From a virus, in the IMG/VR virus record IMGVR_UViG_3300029787_000228, positions 1 through 20,541 of that record: a stretch of DNA of 20,541 nucleotides; one strand, written 5' to 3'. The position numbers were made by a program, and so were the translations under genes. Within the stretch, counting starts at the first letter, position 1, and each line of letters begins with the position of its first letter. The notes beneath the pieces were generated by a model. That model had not been told where the DNA came from. It saw only the letters and a program-made list of their open reading frames with translations, and made no database searches. Below are positions 5,951-11,974 of this stretch, one piece after another.

Positions 5951-6761
5951 GGCTAACATTGGTTGGGGTCAAGGGGGCTATGGACAAAATAGATGGGGTG
6001 GAAAACTTGATGTTTCCGCTTCTCCTAGTGGTGTAGAAGCTACTGGAGCTGTCGGCTCTGTAACTGCTTTTGCCAGTTTTATAATTTCAGTTACTGGATC
6101 GTCTGCAACGGGATCTGTAGGCACTGCCGTTGCATCAATACCAATATCATTTAGTGTAACTGGTGTTTCTGCCACAATCGGTTTTATGACTGGTTGGGGT
6201 AATGATGGTTGGGGTGCTGGAGTATGGGGTGGTGGTGTCGCCGCTATTCCTGGACAAACTTTAGCCGTCACTCTTTCAGCTCTTACTGGATCTGTAGGTT
6301 CATTAACTGTGACTGGAACGGGTATATTTTCTGTAACTGGTAATGCAGGAACTACTGCTTTAGGTGATGCACTTGCAGGAGCTGGAGCAAGAGTTGTTGA
6401 AACGGGACTTACTGGAACAGTAAATATTGGTAGTGAATCTGTTGTAGGTACTGCTTTAATATCATTGACAGGTAATGCAGGAACAACATCAGTTGGAACA
6501 CCTACTTTAATAACATCTACTGGAGCTCCTACTACAAATGTTGTTGGGACAATGTCTCTTGGTGCTGAAACAGTAACAGCAGGATCAAATACGGCAGTTA
6601 CTTTAGGTGGAATGAGTATTTCATTAGGAACACTTGCAATGTCTGGGAGTTCTGTGTTATCTTTAACTGGAATTAGTGCAACTGGTTCTACTGGAGCAGA
6701 ACAAGTTTATAGCTTAATAGAGCCAGACCAACTGGCTAACTGGATTGAAAGGGTGGCGTAA
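5949..6761 (+). CDS. Gly/Trp-rich repeat tail protein
   Basis: 270 residues of low charge. Two Trp/Gly blocks, residues 5-18 (GWGQGGYGQNRWGG) and 82-96 (GWGNDGWGAGVWGGG), are separated and followed by many repeats of the form TGSVGSLTVTG, SVTGNAGTTALG or SLTGNAGTTSVG. The C-terminal 15 residues (EQVYSLIEPDQLANWIERVA) are different, amphipathic and possibly an attachment helix. The repeats look like short beta strands of an elongated fibre or a beta-helix. The W/G block is repeated in the gp10-like protein at 9763. The location before the collar fibre gene supports a tail spike or fibre component. The long run of near-repeats makes exact family assignment impossible by eye. Confidence 0.8.
   Translation: MANIGWGQGGYGQNRWGGKLDVSASPSGVEATGAVGSVTAFASFIISVTGSSATGSVGTAVASIPISFSVTGVSATIGFMTGWGNDGWGAGVWGGGVAAIPGQTLAVTLSALTGSVGSLTVTGTGIFSVTGNAGTTALGDALAGAGARVVETGLTGTVNIGSESVVGTALISLTGNAGTTSVGTPTLITSTGAPTTNVVGTMSLGAETVTAGSNTAVTLGGMSISLGTLAMSGSSVLSLTGISATGSTGAEQVYSLIEPDQLANWIERVA
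6207..6222 (+). repeat. 16-base match to the gp10-like gene (10351-10366)
   Basis: GGTTGGGGTGCTGGAG is identical here and at 10351-10366, in the same reading frame (GWGAG). It marks a W/G-rich motif shared by two different tail proteins. Confidence 0.7.
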
Positions 6762-7855
6762 TGGCAACATATGTTAACAATCTTAGATTAAAAGAAATTA
6801 CGACTGGTGATGAATCTGGTTCATGGGGTACATCTACAAACACCAATCTTGAACTTATTGGTGAAGCACTAGGGTTTGGAACTGAAGCCATAACTACTAA
6901 TGCAGATACACATGCAACCACAGTCGCTGACGGTAGTGCTGATGAAGGAAGAGCTATGTATATTAAATATACTGGCACATTAGATTCAACATGTACTATA
7001 ACAATAGGTCCTAATACATTAAAAAGAGTGCATGTTATTGAAAATGCAACTTCTGGTTCGCAATCAATAATAATATCACAAGGTAGTGGTGCGAATGTAA
7101 CAATACTGACTGGCGAAACTAAAGCTGTTTATTTAGATGGAGCGGGAAGTGGAGCCGCTGTTGTTGATGCTTTTGATAATTTATCAATAGATGGAGCAAA
7201 TCTTACTGGTACACCAACTTCACCAACTGCTAATGCAGGGACTAACACGACACAAGTCGCTACAACTGCTTTTGTAAAAACTGCTGTGGACGCGGCAGAA
7301 CCTTTTCCATCAGGCACGTCTATGTTGTTTCAACAAACAAACGCACCAACTGGTTGGACAAAACAAACAACTCATAATGATAAGGCATTGAGACTACAAA
7401 CGGGAACAGTCGGAACTGGTGGTAGTGTGGCATTTAGTACAGCTTTGGCAACTCCTGCAATAAGTGTAGGAAGTATAAGTGGTAATCCAGGGACAAATCA
7501 AACTGTCGCCGCAGGAAACTTAGCAGTAAGTATGAGCGGTAATATAGCTGACCATACACTTTCAGTAAATGAAATACCAAGCCATAGTCATACTATACCA
7601 ATTGAAGCACCCTCAAATACAGTTACTCAAGGTATTGGTGGGGCTAATTTGGGTAACTTCCAAGTACAGAATAATCGTTCAACATCAAATACTGGTGGTG
7701 GCGGTGGTCACGGTCACAATCACAATCTTAGTGGTTCTATGAGTGGTGCTCCAAGTATAAGTGGTAATGTGACAGCAGGAAACTTAGCAGTAGGAAGTTC
7801 AACTGCTACAATCAATGTATCGTATGTGGATTTTATTATAGCTAATAAGGATTAA
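6761..7855 (+). CDS. Tail fibre with phage collar domain and His-rich loops
   Basis: 364 residues. The N-terminus (1-45) contains LKEITTGDESGSWGTSTNTN, which looks like an attachment domain common in marine fibres. Residues 150-172 (GTPTSPTANAGTNTTQVATT, then AFV) match the short phage fibre repeat. Residues 181-200 (PFPSGTSMLFQQTNAPTGWT) match the tail collar domain. EIPSHSHT at 271-278 and HGHNHN at 317-322 are the His-x-His loops that bind metal in T4 gp12-like fibre tips, and YVDFII ends the domain. It therefore probably recognises the host surface at the tail tip. Upstream AAAGGG and a TAATG overlap couple it to the repeat protein. The next three genes may modify or fold it. Confidence 0.88.
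   Translation: MATYVNNLRLKEITTGDESGSWGTSTNTNLELIGEALGFGTEAITTNADTHATTVADGSADEGRAMYIKYTGTLDSTCTITIGPNTLKRVHVIENATSGSQSIIISQGSGANVTILTGETKAVYLDGAGSGAAVVDAFDNLSIDGANLTGTPTSPTANAGTNTTQVATTAFVKTAVDAAEPFPSGTSMLFQQTNAPTGWTKQTTHNDKALRLQTGTVGTGGSVAFSTALATPAISVGSISGNPGTNQTVAAGNLAVSMSGNIADHTLSVNEIPSHSHTIPIEAPSNTVTQGIGGANLGNFQVQNNRSTSNTGGGGGHGHNHNLSGSMSGAPSISGNVTAGNLAVGSSTATINVSYVDFIIANKD
7471..7792 (+). repeat. Duplicated coding segments around the His-rich tip
   Basis: AAGTATAAGTGGTAAT occurs at 7471-7486 and 7753-7768, and an identical 18-base GCAGGAAACTTAGCAGTA at 7511-7528 and 7775-7792. In protein they give SISGN and AGNLAV pairs on both sides of the HxH loops, so the tip contains an internal duplication. 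Confidence 0.75.
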
Positions 7856-7856
7856 T

Positions 7857-8165
7857 ATGCAGTTAAAGGTTGAAGATAATTGCCCTTTAAATAATTTCAA
7901 AAAATGTAAACAATTTAAATGTGCATGGTTTGTCCAAATGAAAGGAACTAACCCTAATGATGGTAAAGAAGTAGATGAATATGCTTGTTCTATGGCTTGG
8001 TTGCCAATGTTGTTGGTTGAAAATGCAATGCAATCAAGACAATCAGGAGCGGCGATTGAATCATTTAGAAATGAAATGGTAAAAGCAAATCAGTCAAATC
8101 AAAACTTATTAGAGCTATCTAAATTTATGGAATTAAGAAATAAAAATAATAAGGCATTAAGATGA
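7857..8165 (+). CDS. Cys-rich small protein, conserved in marine phages, unknown function
   Basis: 102 residues. The four Cys are at positions 9, 17, 22 and 44, all in the first half, with the surrounding text NCPLNNFKKCKQFKCAWFVQ and EVDEYACSMAWLPMLLVENA. The second half is helical (SGAAIESFRNEMVKANQSNQ). I recognise this protein type from marine phages, where CP.NN...C...xC.WF and AC..AWLPxLxxEN are constant. The four Cys could form a zinc or iron site, but spacing C-x7-C-x4-C-x21-C matches no site that I can name. It lies between the fibre gene and two Fe(II) oxygenases and overlaps the first oxygenase by ATGA, so a link with that pair is possible. Confidence 0.82.
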   Translation: MQLKVEDNCPLNNFKKCKQFKCAWFVQMKGTNPNDGKEVDEYACSMAWLPMLLVENAMQSRQSGAAIESFRNEMVKANQSNQNLLELSKFMELRNKNNKALR

Positions 8166-8181
8166 ATGATATGACAAAAAT
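8162..8181 (+). repeat. 20-base direct repeat at start of first oxygenase
   Basis: ATGAATGATATGACAAAAAT is identical to 8764-8783. It contains the start codon and the ATGA overlap with the upstream stop in both copies. It encodes the same first six residues (MNDMTK) of two otherwise different proteins. Confidence 0.9.
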
Positions 8182-8767
8182 GCTTTTGTTACCGCCAACA
8201 AGCAATCATCTTATTAATACCTTATATGTAAGTCATAAATTTTTTAATGATGACCATGTAAAAGAAATATTAAAAGAAGTAAAAAATGATGCGTGGGTTG
8301 ATTCAGATACTGTTAATCCTGATACTGGTCAAAGCAGAAAGACTAAACAAAGAATTTGTCAGGGACAAAATATACCAAATAATTTTCCTATAGAAAATCT
8401 TTTAGATGTTGTAAATCAATTAAATTCACAATATTGGAAATTTAATCTCCATGGTATTGATGTGGCTAAAGATTATCCTTTTTTGTATAAATACAATGTA
8501 GGAGGACATTTTGATTGGCATATAGATATGTCAGCAGTTATATCTACTCGTAAATTGGCATTTAGTATTCAACTAAGTAATCCTGAAGATTACGAAGGTG
8601 GGGATTTACAATTTTATGATGGCAATAATCCTACATCAGATTTACAATTAAGAGAAAAAGGTTCTTTAATAATTTTTCCATCTTTTGTTTGGCATAGAGT
8701 AACACCTATAACTAAAGGAACAAGATATGCTATTGTTGGGTGGATACATGGGGAAACTTTTAAATGA
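8162..8767 (+). CDS. 2-oxoglutarate/Fe(II) oxygenase, PKHD (prolyl hydroxylase-like) type
   Basis: 201 residues. Domain from about 103: Y111 to G115 and F117 lead to H120-x-D122 (GGHFDWHID), the first two iron ligands. STRKLAFSIQLSN and YEGGDLQFYDG form the jelly-roll core. H178 (FVWHRVTP) is the third ligand and R188 (GTRYAIVGW), ten residues on, should bind the 2-oxoglutarate carboxylate. All expected catalytic residues are present, so the enzyme should be active. Members hydroxylate prolines, lysines or other substrates, using O2 and 2-oxoglutarate and releasing succinate and CO2. The actual substrate is unknown. Neighbouring fibre and nozzle genes suggest virion protein hydroxylation, but that is inference. 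Residues 1-60 carry a charged, possibly substrate-specific N-terminal part. Confidence 0.92.
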   Translation: MNDMTKMLLLPPTSNHLINTLYVSHKFFNDDHVKEILKEVKNDAWVDSDTVNPDTGQSRKTKQRICQGQNIPNNFPIENLLDVVNQLNSQYWKFNLHGIDVAKDYPFLYKYNVGGHFDWHIDMSAVISTRKLAFSIQLSNPEDYEGGDLQFYDGNNPTSDLQLREKGSLIIFPSFVWHRVTPITKGTRYAIVGWIHGETFK

Positions 8768-8783
8768 ATGATATGACAAAAAT
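8764..8783 (+). repeat. 20-base direct repeat at start of second oxygenase
   Basis: Second copy of the 20 bases at 8162-8181, again starting with the ATG and overlapping the stop of the gene before. Immediately after the 20 bases the two coding sequences diverge. Confidence 0.9.
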
Positions 8784-9345
8784 AAAAAATTTAACTTTTA
8801 TTAGTGCTTACGAAAACCTAGCACCTGATAATTATTGTGATAGAATGATAAAAGCTTTTGATAAATTAGAAAAAACTTGTTCAGCTAGTTTTGGTTCTGA
8901 TACAAATGGTAAAGGAGTGAGAAAAGATTTTTCTTTTTATTTTGATGAGGAAAGAAATAACACAATACCTTTAGCACAAGAAACTAATAAAATATTAGAT
9001 GAAGGTTTAGCTAAATATACAAATGAATATCCATCATTAGCACCACTTCAATATTACAGCAAAGTTATAAAGGTACAAAGGACACCACCAAAAGGTGGAT
9101 TTCATGCTTGGCATAGAGAGCATGGAGTGGGCGAGATATCACATAGAATTTTAGTATGGACAATTTATCTTAATGATATTCCTCAAGGCGAAGGTGAAAC
9201 AGAGTTTTTAGAATATGGTATGAAAGTACAACCCAAAAAAGGAACAGTTTGTTTTTTCCCTGCGGGATTTACACATACTCACAGAGGAAATGCAGTCTAC
9301 ACACACGATAAATATATAGCTACTGGTTGGTACTATTTACTATAA
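8764..9345 (+). CDS. Second 2-oxoglutarate/Fe(II) oxygenase, HxE variant
   Basis: 193 residues. The jelly-roll region begins near residue 95: GGFHAWHREHG gives H117-x-E119, with Glu in place of the more usual Asp. ISHRILVWTIYLNDIPQGEG and ETEFLEYGMKVQPKKGTVCF follow, then FPAGFTHTHRG (H171 or H173 as third ligand) and HDKYIATGWYYL with K183, a lysine where the first oxygenase has Arg for 2-oxoglutarate. The FHxWHxE and FPAxxTHxHRG set is known to me from phage and bacterial oxygenases, so the HxE may be normal for this branch. Beyond the jelly-roll core it does not resemble the adjacent oxygenase; they are not recent duplicates. It would hydroxylate an unidentified substrate in the infected cell. 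Confidence 0.9.
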   Translation: MNDMTKIKNLTFISAYENLAPDNYCDRMIKAFDKLEKTCSASFGSDTNGKGVRKDFSFYFDEERNNTIPLAQETNKILDEGLAKYTNEYPSLAPLQYYSKVIKVQRTPPKGGFHAWHREHGVGEISHRILVWTIYLNDIPQGEGETEFLEYGMKVQPKKGTVCFFPAGFTHTHRGNAVYTHDKYIATGWYYLL

Positions 9346-9350
9346 GGAGA
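9344..9350 (+). promoter_or_regulatory. Shine-Dalgarno AAGGAGA choosing the ATG at 9357
   Basis: AAGGAGA overlaps the stop of the second oxygenase and ends six bases before ATG 9357. The frame is open further upstream to a TTG at 9327 inside the oxygenase gene, but that start has no ribosome site. Confidence 0.7.
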
Positions 9351-9356
9351 AATAAA

Positions 9357-9746
9357 ATGGCTAACATAACGTATATAAAAGATGGCGAAAACTCAAAATC
9401 ACAATTAATTATAGATGGAGTGCAAGTAGATTCATCTGATTATGGTGTTGCCTCAAACATTCATGCTATACAATGGAATGGTTCTAAAGGTGAAATAGAA
9501 TACAATGATGGTAAAGGTAATGAAGAAATTACAGATATATCATCTTATGATTTTGAAACAAAACATAGTACAGAGAAAAAAGCTCAAGAAGATGCTGAAG
9601 CAAAAGCTATAGCTGATCGTACTTATGCTGAAAAAAGACAAGCAGAATACCCAAGTATTCCAGATCAATTAGATGATATTTATCACAATGGTATTGATGC
9701 TTGGAAAACTACAATCAAAGCAGTTAAAGATAAATACCCTAAATAA
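9357..9746 (+). CDS. Fibre-associated/assembly-type protein, unknown function
   Basis: 129 residues from the ATG at 9357. N-terminal 65 residues are beta-type and polar (ITYIKDGENSKSQLIIDGVQ; SNIHAIQWNGSKGEIEYNDG). Then a charged helix (STEKKAQEDAEAKAIADRTY) and a C-terminal YPSIPDQLDDIYHNGIDAWK with IKAVKDKYPK at the end. The C-terminal YPSIxDQLDxI...W...I..VKxKYPK motif is widespread in phages next to fibre genes and has a chaperone- or XkdW-like style; the name is tentative. A beta head plus helical tail suits a fibre base or folding protein. It sits between the oxygenases and the nozzle gene and starts from a strong ribosome site. Confidence 0.82.
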   Translation: MANITYIKDGENSKSQLIIDGVQVDSSDYGVASNIHAIQWNGSKGEIEYNDGKGNEEITDISSYDFETKHSTEKKAQEDAEAKAIADRTYAEKRQAEYPSIPDQLDDIYHNGIDAWKTTIKAVKDKYPK

Positions 9747-9762
9747 TTAGAGTTGAAGTTTT

Positions 9763-11628
9763 ATGCCTCTAACAAGTTTAAAATTCAAACCTGGAATCAA
9801 CAGAGAGATTACATCATACTCAAATGAAGGTGGTTTTTTTGACTGTGAAAAAATTAGGTTTTATACTGCGTTCCCTGAAAAAATTGGTGGTTGGATTAAG
9901 TATAGTTCAAATACTTACCTCGGTAGTGCAAGGGCTTTAAAAAACTGGATTGCACTAGATGGTTCAAACTATATGGGTGTTGGGACACATTTAAAATATT
10001 ATATAGAAGAGGGTGGCTCATACAACGATGTAACCCCAGTTAGGAAAACATCTACTAATTCTATTACTTTTTCAGCGAGTAATGGCTCTAGTGAAATTAC
10101 GGTAACAGATTCTTCTCATGGTGCTGTAGCTAATGATTTTGTTACTATCTCAAGTGCAGTAAGTTTAGGTGGTAATATAACGGCAAGTATTCTTAATGCA
10201 GAACATCAAATTACTTCTGTAGTAAACGCTAACTCTTACAAAATAACAGTCAGTGTAAACGCTAGTGCCTCGGACAGTGGAAATGGTGGTTCTGGTGTAG
10301 ACGGTATATACCAAATAAACGTAGGGTTAGATACTACGGTTGGAGGAACTGGTTGGGGTGCTGGAGGGTTTGGTGGTGTAAACCTCGACTTAACAACTTT
10401 TGGTTGGGGAGAAGCCGCGAGTTTAGGTACAACACAAGAAATAAGGCTCTGGACACATGATAACTTTGGCGAAGATTTATTAATCAATCCAAGAGATGGT
10501 TCTATATTTTATTGGGATAAATCAAATGGGACTGGAACAAGAGCTGTTTTGCTTTCTAGTTTAAGTGGGGCAAGTGATGTACCGACTATTGCAAAACAAG
10601 TTTTGGTTTCTGACATTGATAGACATATTGTTGTATTTGGTGCAAATACTATAGGAACTACCACACAAGACCCTTTACTTATTCGTTTTGGTTCACAAGA
10701 ATCATTGACTAATTTTACTCCTGATACTACAAATACAGCAGGATCTTTGCGTTTAAGTAGTGGTTCTACTTTCGTACAAGCTGTAGAAACCAAACAACAA
10801 ATATTAATCTTTACAGATACAAGCTTGTTTTCTATGCGTTTTATTGGTCCACCTTTTACTTTTGGATTACAAGAACTTTCAAAAAACATTACTATAATGA
10901 GTCCTAATTCTGCTGTAGCAGTAGATGATATTGTGTTTTGGATGGGTAAAGAAAATTTTTATATTTATACTGGTCGTACGCAACAAATAGCTTGTACTGT
11001 TAGAGATAAAATATTTCTTGATTTTAATACCTCACAAGGGGATAAGGTAGTGGCAGGAGTTAATTCACAATGGAGTGAAATATGGTGGTTTTATCCTTCA
11101 GCTAGTAGTGCAGAAAACGATAAATATGTTATATATAACTATGCCAATCAAACATGGTATTATGGAACACTTTCCAGAACAGCTTGGCACGATAGAGGTA
11201 TAAGACAATACCCAATAGGTGCAGGAGCACAGTATTTATTTGACCATGAAAATGGTAATGATGATGATGGTTCAGCTATGACTGCATCAATAGAGTCAAG
11301 TCAAGTAGACATAGGTGATGGTTATCAGTTTAGTTTTTTAAAACAACTTGTACCTGATATTACCTTTGAGGGTTCAACTTCAACAACTGGTAATCCTTCC
11401 GCTACCTTTACAGTACAAGCAAGGTCAGGTCCTGGAAGCACATATTCTACTAATTCAAGTGGTGCTTCTACAAGAACAGCTACTACTCCCATAGAACAAT
11501 TTACAGATTTAATTAATGTAAGGTTAAGAGGACGTTCATTTAACATGAAGTTAGAGTCTACAGAACAAGGTGTGGCATGGAAGTTAGGAACACCAAGAGT
11601 AGACATCCGTCCTGATGGTAGAAGATAA
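9763..11628 (+). CDS. Tail nozzle/DNA stabilisation protein, P22 gp10-like
   Basis: 621 residues. Begins MPLTSLKFKPGINREITSYS with EGGFFDCEKIRFYTAFPEKI, then GGW. This N-terminus is typical of marine podovirus proteins related to P22 gp10, which closes the head below the adaptors and holds packaged DNA. Residues 90-190 look like an inserted beta or Ig-like section (FSASNGSSEITVTDSSHGAV). The W/G block at 198-217 (WGAGGFGG, FGWGEA) and LWTHDNFGEDLLINPRDGSI (229-248) are further signatures. The central part has beta-propeller-like repeats. The C-terminal 200 residues are beta and Thr/Ser-rich. A weak ribosome site (GAAG) precedes the start. Family recognition is from pattern, not from alignment. 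Confidence 0.82.
   Translation: MPLTSLKFKPGINREITSYSNEGGFFDCEKIRFYTAFPEKIGGWIKYSSNTYLGSARALKNWIALDGSNYMGVGTHLKYYIEEGGSYNDVTPVRKTSTNSITFSASNGSSEITVTDSSHGAVANDFVTISSAVSLGGNITASILNAEHQITSVVNANSYKITVSVNASASDSGNGGSGVDGIYQINVGLDTTVGGTGWGAGGFGGVNLDLTTFGWGEAASLGTTQEIRLWTHDNFGEDLLINPRDGSIFYWDKSNGTGTRAVLLSSLSGASDVPTIAKQVLVSDIDRHIVVFGANTIGTTTQDPLLIRFGSQESLTNFTPDTTNTAGSLRLSSGSTFVQAVETKQQILIFTDTSLFSMRFIGPPFTFGLQELSKNITIMSPNSAVAVDDIVFWMGKENFYIYTGRTQQIACTVRDKIFLDFNTSQGDKVVAGVNSQWSEIWWFYPSASSAENDKYVIYNYANQTWYYGTLSRTAWHDRGIRQYPIGAGAQYLFDHENGNDDDGSAMTASIESSQVDIGDGYQFSFLKQLVPDITFEGSTSTTGNPSATFTVQARSGPGSTYSTNSSGASTRTATTPIEQFTDLINVRLRGRSFNMKLESTEQGVAWKLGTPRVDIRPDGRR
10351..10366 (+). repeat. 16-base match to the Gly/Trp repeat gene (6207-6222)
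   Basis: GGTTGGGGTGCTGGAG is the second copy of the W/G coding segment. In the protein it gives GWGAG at residues 197-201, inside the loop that precedes LRLW-type sequence. Confidence 0.7.
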
Positions 11629-11927
11629 TGTCAAGTCGTAATATCACTCCACCTAGATTGCCTCAACCTAATGGTGAGCTTACTTTAGACTATATGTACG
11701 ATTTAGTTGCTTCACTTGATTTTTTTATTCAACAAGAACAAAATCCTGGAGAGGGTAGAAATACAAAATTAGTTTTTACAGCATTGCCAACTAGTGATGT
11801 TGGTTTAGAACAAGGAACCTTGTACAGAATTGGAAATGATGTTAAGGTATCTTTGTTGAATATCGCAGGAGTAAACGGTAATAGTAGTACTTCATCCGTT
11901 GGTTCTGTAACAGTTTCGGTTTCTTAA
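11628..11927 (+). CDS. 99-aa nozzle-associated protein with SVG-type C-terminus
   Basis: TAATG overlap couples it to the nozzle gene. Residues 1-45 (SSRNITPPRLPQPNGELTLD, then YMYDLVASLDFFIQQEQNPG) contain a helix. LVFTALPTSDVGLEQGTLYR and DVKVSLLNIAGVNG follow as strands, and residues 89-99 (SSVGSVTVSVS) give the motif shared with the proteins at 3527 and 5949. I know this arrangement (PPRLPxPNxELxLxYLxDLV, LPTSDVGLExGTxY) as a recurring small phage protein of unknown function. It is likely a minor tail or neck component. It has no cysteine or membrane segment and follows its partner without a gap. Confidence 0.85.
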   Translation: MSSRNITPPRLPQPNGELTLDYMYDLVASLDFFIQQEQNPGEGRNTKLVFTALPTSDVGLEQGTLYRIGNDVKVSLLNIAGVNGNSSTSSVGSVTVSVS

Positions 11928-11939
11928 CTGACTGCACAC

Positions 11940-11968
11940 TTGTATAAAAGTTTTTAATCTGCTACGAT
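11940..11968 (+). promoter_or_regulatory. Possible extended -10 promoter before the ejection-protein genes
   Basis: TTGTAT (11940-11945), a 17-base spacer, and TACGAT (11963-11968) preceded by TG at 11960-11961 resemble a sigma-70 promoter with an extended -10. Each hexamer matches four of six consensus bases. The expected start would fall at about 11974-11976, on the ATG at 11975. This 47-base stretch (11928-11974) is the longest gap in the window and holds no terminator. Confidence 0.3.
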
Positions 11969-11974
11969 GGTGAT

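Noticed and set aside
6761-7855. Diversity-generating retroelement target in the fibre tip
   Set aside because: No reverse transcriptase, template repeat or adenine-mutated variable copy is present in this window. The duplicated segments differ by ordinary substitutions.
9327-9356. Upstream TTG start for the 129-aa gene
   Set aside because: It lies inside the second oxygenase gene with no ribosome site. AAGGAGA is correctly placed for the ATG at 9357.
10236-10889. Open frames of 83 and 126 codons on the minus strand
   Set aside because: Shadows of the gp10-like gene with low-complexity translations and no start signals. All supported genes are on the + strand.
11911-11974. Transcription terminator after the 99-aa gene
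   Set aside because: CAGTT/AACTG (11911-11930) is only five pairs with a ten-base loop, is partly inside the gene, and has no following T run in position.
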